Shown in pieces: positions 1-6,886 of a DNA stretch of 41,058 bases; the first letter of the stretch is position 1; each line of letters begins with the position of its first letter. This DNA comes from Bacillota bacterium (GTDB taxonomy: Bacteria; Bacillota; Bacilli; Alicyclobacillales; SLC66), in the NCBI GenBank assembly GCA_026627345.1, contig JAPNUP010000058.1, positions 1 through 41,058 on the forward strand, read 5' to 3'. The position numbers were made by a program, and so were the translations under genes. A model generated the notes under the pieces. The model was not told the origin of the DNA and did not search any database. It was given only the letters and a program-made list of their open reading frames with translations.

Positions 1-137
1 TGCTGCGCGATTTTTCCAAGCACTGGCAGCAAAAACTAAAATTAGCTCTGACGAGTCAGACACGTCTTGATCTGGATGGCCTTTTGGCCGAGGTATGGCA
101 GAAGGAAATCGCGAAGGTGACCTCTGTTATCTATTAA
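1..137 (+). CDS. 3' end of an unidentified gene (partial)
   Basis: An open frame enters from the left edge (frame 3) and runs 44 codons to a TAA at 135-137. The visible tail is polar and rich in Lys, Gln and Leu, ending in the residues KVTSVIY. No family can be recognised from so little. It lies just upstream of the recombinase, so it is probably cargo or a regulator of the same integrated element. That is inference from position only; chance openness cannot be excluded over this length. Confidence 0.4.
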   Translation, partial: LRDFSKHWQQKLKLALTSQTRLDLDGLLAEVWQKEIAKVTSVIY

Positions 138-164
138 TACCTGGTTTTGGTATTGTAGTAATAA

Positions 165-170
165 TATAAT
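165..170 (+). promoter_or_regulatory. candidate -10 box of the recombinase gene
   Basis: A perfect TATAAT lies 26 bp before the recombinase start in a short AT-rich stretch that contrasts with its surroundings. No good -35 is visible at the right distance (the hexamer 17 bp upstream is TGGTTT), so activity may be weak or activator-dependent. Confidence 0.4.
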
Positions 171-196
171 AGGTAAAACGACGTGAGAGGGCAGCG

Positions 197-1342
197 ATGG
201 CCAAAGCATGGATCTACAAGCAGGTGACTCGACAGGGCAAGCAGCTAGGCTATTATGTGGTCTATGATGTCGGTATCCGTCCAGATGGTCGACGCGATAG
301 AAGGAAAAAGATGGGATTCAAAACAAAAAAAGAAGCTGAACATTGGAAGGCTCAATATGAGGCCGAACTCCAAAGAGGCATTGTTCCGTCTCGTCGCACA
401 CGTATGACCGTCCGCGACTACCTGCAATACTGGTACGAGCATCACGTGATCCCGTCGACCTCTGCAAAGACGGAAGAGGGATACCGATCCGTAATCAGGG
501 GCCATATCATCCCTGCGATGGGCAGTGTCTATTTGCAGGATCTAACCACAGGTCACATCCAGCGATACGTGTATGATGCGATCGCCGACGGCAAGGCGCG
601 TAACACAATCCGCAATCACCTCGCAGTTTTGCGGCGTGCCTTAAATGATGCGGTAGCAGACGGCATGCTACCACGCAACGTCGTGGATATGAGGCGTTTG
701 AGCTTGCCAAAAGCACAATCGTCACCACATACGATCTGGACACGCGAGCAACGAGATGCCTTCTTGGCTGCGCTACAGGACACCCAATATTATGCACTTG
801 TCTATCTCGCCATGCACACAGGGATGCGGCGCGGTGAATTGCTCGGGTTGACATGGCGCAAAATAGATCTGAATCGAAGCGAAATACTGGTCAACACAGC
901 GAGGACAACCGTGGCAGCCGACATCCGACAACGCAAGCCAGGACAGGGGACAAAGACAGGTCGATATCGGATCATCCCGATCATCGACTCACTAGAGACC
1001 GTGTTACAACACCATCATGAACATCTTAAGCAATTAGGCATCTCAACGACCGAGGAAGACTACGTCTTTCTAAGTTATCACTCTGGACGCCCTCTTAGTC
1101 AATCTGAAGTTACACGAGTACTGAACCGTACGCAGCAAGCTCTCGGATTGCCTCATATCCGCTTTCACGATCTCAGACATTTATTCGCTACATTAGCGCT
1201 GCAGCACAACATCCCAATTGCTGATGTCTCGGCTATCCTCGGGCATTCACGTACAAGTGTGACGTTAGATGTGTACACACATGTCCTGCAAAATACACAC
1301 AGGGAAAAAATGGAACAGATCACAGCGGCGATATCAGGCTGA
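197..1342 (+). CDS. Phage-type tyrosine recombinase/integrase
   Basis: A 381-residue site-specific recombinase with the usual full length for the family. The N-terminal ~60 residues (Tyr/Lys/Arg-rich, repeated GR-R-K motifs) look like the arm-type DNA-binding domain. Residues ~70-165 form the SAM-like core-binding domain (starting TVRDYLQYWYE) and ~180-375 the catalytic domain. The catalytic set is complete: R211 in HTGMRRGEL, K253 in the beta-hairpin, H324-x-x-R327 in FHDLRH, H350 in ILGHS and the nucleophile Y360. The ATG at 197 is preceded by a GAGAGGG-type RBS. The gene ends 117 bp from the 3' end of selC, the usual layout for an element inserted in a tRNA gene. It should catalyse integration and excision at that tRNA. 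It appears intact, so the element may still be mobile. Confidence 0.93.
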   Translation: MAKAWIYKQVTRQGKQLGYYVVYDVGIRPDGRRDRRKKMGFKTKKEAEHWKAQYEAELQRGIVPSRRTRMTVRDYLQYWYEHHVIPSTSAKTEEGYRSVIRGHIIPAMGSVYLQDLTTGHIQRYVYDAIADGKARNTIRNHLAVLRRALNDAVADGMLPRNVVDMRRLSLPKAQSSPHTIWTREQRDAFLAALQDTQYYALVYLAMHTGMRRGELLGLTWRKIDLNRSEILVNTARTTVAADIRQRKPGQGTKTGRYRIIPIIDSLETVLQHHHEHLKQLGISTTEEDYVFLSYHSGRPLSQSEVTRVLNRTQQALGLPHIRFHDLRHLFATLALQHNIPIADVSAILGHSRTSVTLDVYTHVLQNTHREKMEQITAAISG

Positions 1343-1405
1343 AAGTGTTACCACGGTGTTACCACAGCGACAAAATTGCGAAAAATACTCAATTGCAAAA
1401 AACAT

Positions 1406-1436
1406 ATCCCCCGCATCCAAACGGGGGATTTTCCTT
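1406..1436 (+). terminator. Intrinsic terminator after the recombinase
   Basis: Inverted repeat ATCCCCCG / CGGGGGAT (1406-1413 and 1422-1429) with an 8-nt loop, followed by TTTTCCTT. It lies 64 bp past the recombinase stop. On the minus strand it lies downstream of selC and is followed by a T-rich run, so it may serve both convergent transcripts. Confidence 0.75.
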
Positions 1437-1458
1437 GATAAATCAAGGTTTTCTTCTG

Positions 1459-1555
1459 TGGCGGGGGCGTCTGCGAATCGAACACAGCCATCGGCATCCA
1501 GCCGACGCACACGGTTTTGAAGACCGGGAAGGACACCAGTACCCCATCCGCCCCC
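1459..1555 (-). tRNA. selC: tRNA-Sec (anticodon UCA), selenocysteine tRNA
   Basis: A 97-nt tRNA reading minus with encoded 3' CCA (1461-1459) and discriminator G. The anticodon loop CTTCAAA carries UCA, which reads UGA. The variable arm is long, with seven pairs between CGTCGGC and GCCGATG. The T arm is CTGTG-TTCGATT-CGCAG (5 bp). The acceptor pairs 7 bp of GGGGGCG plus an eighth G.A position, close to the 8+5 layout of bacterial tRNA-Sec. The D stem is extended with a GGT loop. A serine tRNA would need a UGA anticodon, so tRNA-Ser is excluded. selA at 28562-29989 supports a working selenocysteine pathway. The 3' end faces the recombinase, marking this tRNA as the probable attachment site. 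Confidence 0.93.
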
Positions 1556-1562
1556 AAGATAA

Positions 1563-1618
1563 GGTGGCACATCGGGCCACCGAGTGCTTAGTATACACGT
1601 CTCGCGTCGTGGATTCAA
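1563..1618 (-). promoter_or_regulatory. selC promoter with a leader hairpin
   Basis: On the minus strand TTGAAT (1618-1613) is separated by exactly 17 bp from TATACT (1595-1590), a near-consensus sigma-A promoter. Between it and the mature 5' end of selC lies a perfect hairpin, GGTGGC / GCCACC (1581-1576 and 1568-1563) with a 7-nt loop. The leader would be removed during 5' maturation, and the hairpin may mark the processing site. Confidence 0.75.
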
Positions 1619-1670
1619 ATGAGTAGACGTGGGCGCGGCCTTCATAGGAGCGGCAGTTCACCATCTATAG

Positions 1671-4142
1671 CTAGTGAATGAGTACAATTCCGAGGAGCGA
1701 AAGCGCTACGATCGACAAGCTCACCACATAGTCCCACCAGTGTACATTCACTTCGCGGTAGAAGGTCCGATGCTGCGCTGACATGGCAGGTGGGCCGACG
1801 AAGCCGCGAGCTTCCATCGCGATGGCTACGCGTTCGCTCATGCGGATGCCTTGGCTCAACAGCGGTAGTGCATAGGTGATCACTCTGAGCACGGGGGCGG
1901 CGGACTCGCGACTGCGAATCTGCCGGGCTTGCCGGAGTTTTGTCCACTCAGAAGAGAACAGCGGTACGACGCGCAGCCCGGCAAGAGCCCCGTATGCGAA
2001 GCGTGGCGGCACTTTGAAGCTGCGAGTCAGAGCGACCATGAACTCCGTGATATCTATTTGTGTGACAAACAGGATGCCAAAGAGGACGGATCCGAGCATT
2101 CGAATCGACAAGACGAGTCCGTTATGCACCCCTACCCAGCTGATGGTATAAAATAGCACGTGATAACTCGGCGCGCCCGGTGGGATGGCCGAATTGGCCA
2201 CGTAGGTCCAAAAATACAGGATGTACAGGATGACAAAAGGAGCAAGCAGTTTGAGGATGCGCCACGGACTCATCCAACCGAGTGCCATCATGACAAATAG
2301 CGGCAAGGCGAACTGCGCAAGTGCCTGCGGCAGTGTATGGGCGGATAGAGAGATCACGGCTGCTGCAAGCATGGATGCGAACATCCATGCAGGATTCAAC
2401 CGTTGCACAGGTGACTTGCGCCGCGCACGGTCGCGTTTGGACGCGCGTTCGTCCGCCTGGTCAATCGGTGAGCTCGATAGGTTTTGCGCGCTGCGTTGCC
2501 GGTCTCGATAGGCGGACTTGGGCAAACCTACATCCGACGAATCTAGGCGCAGTTGATCATCCCGGAGATGAGCCCTGACTTGAATGTCTTCGCGCGCAAA
2601 CAATGCCTCTGGCGTGCCGGAAAAGAGTACGCCGCCTTCTGCTACGACGAGTACCCGCTTGGCGTAGCGCCTCACGAGGTCCATATCGTGGGTGGTCAAG
2701 ATAATCGTTTTGCCTTGCTCATGGAGCTGGCGCATTTGTTCTAACAGTGCCAACTGAGTGCGGGCATCTTGACCAAAGGTGGGTTCATCAAAAAGGTACA
2801 TGTCGTGTTCGTCACGCAGCATGGAGGCGACTGACAATCGCCGCTTCTGCCCCTGACTCAGCGCAAATGGGGAGTGTTGCTCAAGGCCTTCTAAGCCGAA
2901 CTGGTTGAGCAGCGCTTGGACCCGTTCGGGAACCTGTTCGCCGACGATCCGGTTGGCGAGTTCATCACCGACGCGCTCGTAGATGAATTGAAACTCCGGG
3001 TTTTGAAAGGAGTAAGCGATGACGCCAAAGCGCGCTCGCGGCTTCCACTCGCGGATCGGTCGTCCGAGAAGGTGCACGGATCCCGTTCGCGCTTTCGTCA
3101 AGCCGGCAAAAAGCTGAAGCAGTGATGATTTGCCCGCTCCGTTCGGGCCTACGATGGCGACAAAGTCACCTTTTGCAATCGTCAGAGTCAAATCCGATAA
3201 AATGATACGATCGCCATAGGCGATCTGGGCCGCAGCAAGGGATAATGCTGGCACCGTGGGCGATAAAGGCCCACTGCTGTCCTGTGGGTCAAGTGGGATA
3301 GCCGAGTGCCCACTTTGCTTCAAGATGCGATCATCACCCGCGCATTCAGGCGGCTGTTTCCACTGAGCAACGACCCCTTCCTGAACGAGCCAATCCCACT
3401 CTTCACGCACCACGTCAAGTGTTGGCCCTTCCCGATAGATGCGCCCAGTATGGTCAAATAGCACGACCCGGTCCATAATCGGCAGCAAAGCGTCAAACTT
3501 ATGCTCGATGACGATCATCGTCTGTCCGGCGGCGCGCAACGCTGCGATCTGATCGAAAACTTGACGAGTCGACAAAGGATCAAGGTTTGCCGTCGGTTCG
3601 TCGAGAATGAGTAGCGTCGGCTTTTGTGCAAGCGCAGACGCAATGGCGAGCTTTTGTTTCATGCCGCCCGAAAATAAGGCGTGCTGCGCGGTCCAAGGCA
3701 CGAGACTCCCGGCTTGTTCGAGCGCAGACGCAATGCGATCAGGCATTTGAGCGCGCGGGACCTGTCTGTTTTCGAGGCCAAATGCGACTTCATCTGCCAC
3801 CTGCAACATGCAAAACTGCGCATCGGGGTCTTGAAATACATAACCGACGTCACCTGATGCCTGAAGGGCAGCGCTAAATTCGACTTGTCCTTCGACTACC
3901 GCTTCGACGGACTGCGGGATCAGCTTAGCGCACAGCATCGCCAGCGTACTTTTCCCACATCCGCTTGGTCCCATCAATAAGACGGTTTCCCCTTCGCAAA
4001 GGGAAAAGTCGATTTCCGACAAAATGGCTGGCGCGCCTTGTTCATATCTGACAGAAACGTCCCGTATGGATAGCAGCGGTTCAGCCAATTGTGAAGTGCC
4101 GGTTGGGCTACTCGCGGACCGCTGTGCCAATTGCATACTCAC
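1671..4142 (-). CDS. ECF transporter, fused A-A'-T subunits (YkoD-YkoC type)
   Basis: An 823-residue fusion of two ABC ATPases and an EcfT-like transmembrane subunit. ATPase 1 has Walker A GPSGCGKST at 58-66, signature FSGG at 157-160 and Walker B LILDEPT at ~178-184. ATPase 2 has Walker A GPNGAGKSS at 332-340 and a degenerate signature LSQGQ at 428-432. From about residue 600 onward come several hydrophobic helices and the EcfT coupling motif ARG (in AMEARGF). In most bacteria A, A' and T are separate or only partly fused. The start (GTG at 4142, or ATG at 4136) overlaps the stop of the upstream S-component gene (GTGA overlap), which implies translational coupling. With the S component and the TPP riboswitch upstream, the substrate is most likely a thiamine precursor such as hydroxymethylpyrimidine (inference from YkoEDC). 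Confidence 0.88.
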   Translation of the reverse strand: MSMQLAQRSASSPTGTSQLAEPLLSIRDVSVRYEQGAPAILSEIDFSLCEGETVLLMGPSGCGKSTLAMLCAKLIPQSVEAVVEGQVEFSAALQASGDVGYVFQDPDAQFCMLQVADEVAFGLENRQVPRAQMPDRIASALEQAGSLVPWTAQHALFSGGMKQKLAIASALAQKPTLLILDEPTANLDPLSTRQVFDQIAALRAAGQTMIVIEHKFDALLPIMDRVVLFDHTGRIYREGPTLDVVREEWDWLVQEGVVAQWKQPPECAGDDRILKQSGHSAIPLDPQDSSGPLSPTVPALSLAAAQIAYGDRIILSDLTLTIAKGDFVAIVGPNGAGKSSLLQLFAGLTKARTGSVHLLGRPIREWKPRARFGVIAYSFQNPEFQFIYERVGDELANRIVGEQVPERVQALLNQFGLEGLEQHSPFALSQGQKRRLSVASMLRDEHDMYLFDEPTFGQDARTQLALLEQMRQLHEQGKTIILTTHDMDLVRRYAKRVLVVAEGGVLFSGTPEALFAREDIQVRAHLRDDQLRLDSSDVGLPKSAYRDRQRSAQNLSSSPIDQADERASKRDRARRKSPVQRLNPAWMFASMLAAAVISLSAHTLPQALAQFALPLFVMMALGWMSPWRILKLLAPFVILYILYFWTYVANSAIPPGAPSYHVLFYTISWVGVHNGLVLSIRMLGSVLFGILFVTQIDITEFMVALTRSFKVPPRFAYGALAGLRVVPLFSSEWTKLRQARQIRSRESAAPVLRVITYALPLLSQGIRMSERVAIAMEARGFVGPPAMSAQHRTFYREVNVHWWDYVVSLSIVALSLLGIVLIH

Positions 4143-4702
4143 TTTTGCACCCTGGCGACGCGACCGAGAGCAAAGTTGCGTACGATTCCGGCACGATTTA
4201 GCGCATCACCGATGAGCTTCGGCAAAAGGCCGCCGAACAAGGCGCCGCTAATGAGGGTAAAGATAAAATAAAGGAGGATGTCCGTGTGTGTATAGACGCT
4301 GCCGCCTTGAAAGTACCAGGTGAGACTCGCGCCGAGACCTGACAGTGCGCCCGAAAGGAGCATCGTTCCCAGCGTAAATCGACGCCATGCAAACAGTGCA
4401 AAGGCCACTTCCGCCCCCACACCTTGTGTGAAGCCCCACACCAAATTCTGCAGTCCAAACTGACTGCCAAGCGCCTGTTCGATCATCGCTGCGACGAGTT
4501 CAGCGAGCAGCGCCGCACCTGGACGCTGAATCACATAAGCGACAAGACCAGAAGCGATAAACCACAGGCCGTTAAGCATCCCTTGCGAAGGGACCCACGT
4601 CGTGTTGATGAGCGGATACAAGACATCCCACAGGCGGTAAATGCCACCGCATACGACGGCCAAAATCACCATGACGACAATGTCTCGCAACTTCCACTTC
4701 AT
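4139..4702 (-). CDS. ykoE: YkoE-like substrate-binding (S) component of a thiamine-precursor ECF transporter
   Basis: A 187-residue integral membrane protein with about five or six hydrophobic helices, beginning MKWKLRDIVVMVILAVVCGG. It resembles the YkoE family of ECF S components, which bind hydroxymethylpyrimidine or related thiamine precursors. The ATG at 4702 is chosen because GGAGG lies 8 bp upstream; the longer frame to 4810 would run through the riboswitch expression platform and terminator. The gene is the first of a two-gene operon with the ATPase/T fusion and is controlled by the TPP aptamer and terminator upstream. Confidence 0.85.
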   Translation of the reverse strand: MKWKLRDIVVMVILAVVCGGIYRLWDVLYPLINTTWVPSQGMLNGLWFIASGLVAYVIQRPGAALLAELVAAMIEQALGSQFGLQNLVWGFTQGVGAEVAFALFAWRRFTLGTMLLSGALSGLGASLTWYFQGGSVYTHTDILLYFIFTLISGALFGGLLPKLIGDALNRAGIVRNFALGRVARVQK

Positions 4703-4745
4703 AAGTGATTGCCTCCATTTTTTGCGCGCACAGAGGTTTTGTAGC

Positions 4746-4791
4746 AAAATCAAAACACCTCGTTTGCGCATGATCTGCGTGCAAAGAGGTG
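4746..4791 (-). terminator. Terminator of the TPP riboswitch expression platform
   Basis: On the minus strand CACCTC (4791-4786) pairs with GAGGTG (4761-4756), extended by partial TTGC/GCAA pairing, and is followed by TTTTGATTTT. It sits between the aptamer and the ykoE RBS, where a ligand-controlled terminator is expected. Confidence 0.75.
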
Positions 4792-4804
4792 CATCGGAGT
4801 CCAC

Positions 4805-4893
4805 TGGCACTTCCTCCCGCTGGTATTATCCAGATCGAGTTTAAAAGGGTTAGCATCCATCTGCTTCTCAGCCATACGGCACCCCTAGCGCCT
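4805..4893 (-). promoter_or_regulatory. TPP (THI-box) riboswitch aptamer
   Basis: Read on the minus strand, the segment carries the conserved THI-box blocks in order: AGGGGTGCC, GGCTGAGA, ACCCTTT-AA, GATCTGGATAATACCAGC and a final GGGAGGAAGTG. These match the thiamine pyrophosphate aptamer consensus closely. Binding of TPP should favour the downstream terminator and shut off the ykoE transporter operon when thiamine is plentiful. Confidence 0.95.
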
Positions 4894-4916
4894 CTTCACG
4901 ATATGCAGTTAGTCAC

Positions 4917-4945
4917 TTTATAACACATTGTGCCGGAGGCGGCAA
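4917..4945 (-). promoter_or_regulatory. Promoter of the TPP riboswitch / ykoE operon
   Basis: Minus strand TTGCCG (4945-4940), 17-bp spacer, TATAAA (4922-4917). It lies just upstream of the aptamer. It is back to back with the extended -10 of the APH-like gene (4954-4962), so the two transcripts diverge from about 40 bp. Confidence 0.6.
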
Positions 4946-4953
4946 TAGGAGTG

Positions 4954-4998
4954 TGCTAGGATAGACCTTTATGGTGCTGTCGCACCACCGTCTACGAG
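4954..4998 (+). repeat. Dispersed hairpin element, partial copy C, behind an extended -10
   Basis: Positions 4971-4998 are identical over 28 bp to 28494-28521 upstream of selA. They contain the hairpin TGGTGC-TGTC-GCACCA and the linker CCGTCTACGAG. The second hairpin of the full element is absent. An extended -10, TGC-TAGGAT (4954-4962), lies 8 bp upstream, so transcription should begin at the edge of the element. The RBS of the APH-like gene follows directly. Confidence 0.75.
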
Positions 4999-5025
4999 GA
5001 GAATGAACCACAAGGAGTGTGGGGG

Positions 5026-6027
5026 ATGCAAGCAGACGACCAGACTTTACCGTCATTCGTCCTAGACTGGCTCGGGCAAAATGGGTACCAGGTGAATCGC
5101 GTAAAGCGCCTGATCGGTGGGTACGCGGCCACGCTCTATCGGCTGTCCGTTTCGGCGCGAGATGCCAAGACTTGCAGCTTGATCTATAAACACCTCACCG
5201 CGGATCGCCGGCAAGAGCTGACCCTGTATGACCAGGTGTTATATGGACGCAGTGATCTGATTCCACGCGTGCTTGCGTGTTTCAGGGAAGCCGACAGCGC
5301 AGGGATTCTGATGGTCGATGAAGGGCCAACGCTGAAGGCTTGGTGCCAGACACTCTCCCGCGCGCAACGCCAACGAAAACTCAAGGACGCGGTGAGATGG
5401 TTGGCGGATCTGCATATTCGCTGCGAAGCTTGGTTGCCAGAACTTGTGGGACGAGGTTTGCAGTCGACCTATCCGGTTTCGTCTGCTGTCACCTGGGCAG
5501 GATATGCCATCGTTGCGTTGCAGGGACTGTCCGCAGACGAGACTTGCGATTTCGTGAGCGAAGCGCAGGTGCAGGAGATTGTGCGCATGAGCGACTGGTT
5601 CTACGAGCGGTACCCTCATTGGTTGGCTGGGCGAACCACCTTGACGCACGGTGATGCGCACCATGGGAACATCGTGTGCACAGAGAATGCCTTTTTACTG
5701 ATAGACTGGGAGGCAACCTGTGTCGCGGTTCCCCAGCGGGATCTCGCGATTTTTTTACAAGATGTGTTGGACGCAACCGTTCATGAAGCTGTCAAACGCG
5801 CCTACTTCGAACATTTGCGAGCGGCTGGTTGGGAAACGACCTCCCATGCATTTGCCCAATCATTTGAGGCCGTTTTCTTTGACAATACGCTGATGATGCT
5901 CGGATGGGAGATTCAGCAGTATCACAAAGGCTATCTGACACGCGTGGAAATCGCTGAGATTACCCGTGTCAAGATGAGCTGGCTGGCGACGTCTTTCGCA
6001 CAGTTACAGGATGGGACACTTGAATGA
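5026..6027 (+). CDS. Aminoglycoside/choline-kinase-type phosphotransferase (APH fold)
   Basis: A 333-residue protein with the APH-family catalytic loop HGDAHHGN (H208-N215; catalytic D210) and the metal-binding IDWE (D227). The N-terminal lobe is less conserved, with a Gly-rich turn in RLIGGYAATLYRLSV. The family phosphorylates small hydroxylated metabolites such as choline, homoserine, fructosamine or aminoglycosides; the substrate cannot be told here, and resistance should not be assumed. ATG 5026 is preferred over GTG 5017 because AAGGAG directly abuts the GTG but is 9 bp from the ATG. The 3' end overlaps the convergent cyclophilin gene by 59 bp. The 5' UTR carries copy C of the dispersed element. 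Confidence 0.82.
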   Translation: MQADDQTLPSFVLDWLGQNGYQVNRVKRLIGGYAATLYRLSVSARDAKTCSLIYKHLTADRRQELTLYDQVLYGRSDLIPRVLACFREADSAGILMVDEGPTLKAWCQTLSRAQRQRKLKDAVRWLADLHIRCEAWLPELVGRGLQSTYPVSSAVTWAGYAIVALQGLSADETCDFVSEAQVQEIVRMSDWFYERYPHWLAGRTTLTHGDAHHGNIVCTENAFLLIDWEATCVAVPQRDLAIFLQDVLDATVHEAVKRAYFEHLRAAGWETTSHAFAQSFEAVFFDNTLMMLGWEIQQYHKGYLTRVEIAEITRVKMSWLATSFAQLQDGTLE

Positions 6028-6709
6028 CGATTCGTTCTATGTAGACATTTTTGGTTGGATCACTCTGCTCTTGTGACTGTGGATTCGTCGTCACGGGGAC
6101 GTGTGCGATGCGCTCCACCACATTCATACCAGAGGTCACGCGTGCAAACTGTGTGTAGTTCGGCTGCGAATCGAGAATCTGGGCGGCTTCAGGACCTGTG
6201 CAAATAAAAAATTGGCTGCCATTAGTGTTAGGTCCGGCGTTAGCCATAGCGACAATCCCAGGCGCGTAGGAATAAGGCGGTGGAAGCTCATCGGCAAATT
6301 CGTATCCGGGCCCACCGGTTCCGTTTTGGTCAGGATCACCCGTTTGCACCATGTATGGCGCAATAATGCGGAAAAACTTGTCTCCGTTATAAAAGTGATG
6401 CAGGGCTAAAAAGACAAAGTTATTGACCGTGTGTGGTGACTGTTTGGCAAATAACGATAAGGTGAACATCCCATAGGTGGTGTAGACTTTGGCCACATAG
6501 TGTTTATGGACATTGATGCTCATAGCCGGTGGATGCGACCAACGCTGGGCGCGGTCAGACGCTGTTGCCGACTCTTTAAAACCTCCCGATTGCACGTTCG
6601 TAGACGGGGCAGGGGCGGCAATGGGCTTTGTGCCACAACCGGACAGGGTCAAGATCGCTCCGAGCCCTATTCCTACACCATATAAAGCCTGTTTGTACAA
6701 ACGTCGCAT
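5969..6709 (-). CDS. Cyclophilin-type peptidyl-prolyl isomerase, lipoprotein
   Basis: A 246-residue protein. It has a lipoprotein signal (basic MRRLYKQ, hydrophobic stretch, lipobox LSGC) so it should be anchored on the outer face of the membrane, followed by a Pro/Ala/Ser linker. The cyclophilin domain covers about residues 75-230. It carries FFRI with the catalytic Arg, the TGDP...GTGGPG loop and MANAGPNTNGSQFFI. It probably assists folding of exported proteins. The start at 6709 is set by AAAGG about 10 bp upstream and by the signal peptide; the longer frame to 6769 has no such support. The last ~19 codons overlap the convergent APH-like gene. Confidence 0.9.
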   Translation of the reverse strand: MRRLYKQALYGVGIGLGAILTLSGCGTKPIAAPAPSTNVQSGGFKESATASDRAQRWSHPPAMSINVHKHYVAKVYTTYGMFTLSLFAKQSPHTVNNFVFLALHHFYNGDKFFRIIAPYMVQTGDPDQNGTGGPGYEFADELPPPYSYAPGIVAMANAGPNTNGSQFFICTGPEAAQILDSQPNYTQFARVTSGMNVVERIAHVPVTTNPQSQEQSDPTKNVYIERIVIQVSHPVTVRKTSPASSS

Positions 6710-6767
6710 CTTCGCACACCTTTCTCTATGTATGTCTCGAACCCACCCCGGGTTCTTATCTGGCACC

Positions 6768-6862
6768 AAAAAAACGCCAGTGCAGGGTGCCTTACCCTCA
6801 GAGTCACACAGGATGTTGTCCTATGGTAGCACAGAGGGTATAGCATAGTCACCTGACTGGCG
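6768..6862 (-). ncRNA. Candidate structured RNA / long terminator between niaP and the cyclophilin gene
   Basis: On the minus strand three nested helices form. The outer one pairs 6862-6856 and 6855-6852 with 6786-6783 and 6781-6775 (11 pairs, one bulged base). The middle one pairs ACCCTC (6839-6834) with GAGGGT (6799-6794). The inner one is AGGA-CAACA-TCCT (6822-6810). Seven U residues follow the outer helix (6774-6768). It begins 24 nt after the niaP stop and ends about 60 nt before the cyclophilin start. It could be the niaP terminator, a leader attenuator or a small RNA. It matches no riboswitch consensus I know. Confidence 0.45.
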
Positions 6863-6886
6863 CTTTCAGGAGTACCTTGTCATCTC

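Noticed and set aside
1459-1555. selC as a tRNA-Ser pseudogene
   Set aside because: The anticodon is UCA, not UGA or another Ser anticodon, all arms pair, and the long variable arm and extended acceptor fit tRNA-Sec.
1443-1664. Several overlapping frames across selC
   Set aside because: They are open by chance over a GC-rich tRNA. None has an RBS or recognisable domain.
4703-4810. N-terminal extension of YkoE back to 4810
   Set aside because: The frame runs through the TPP riboswitch terminator. The ATG at 4702 has a GGAGG at the right distance and begins the membrane protein.
5026-6027. Aminoglycoside-resistance gene
   Set aside because: The APH fold is shared by many metabolic kinases. 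No sequence feature ties this one to an antibiotic and it sits among core genes.
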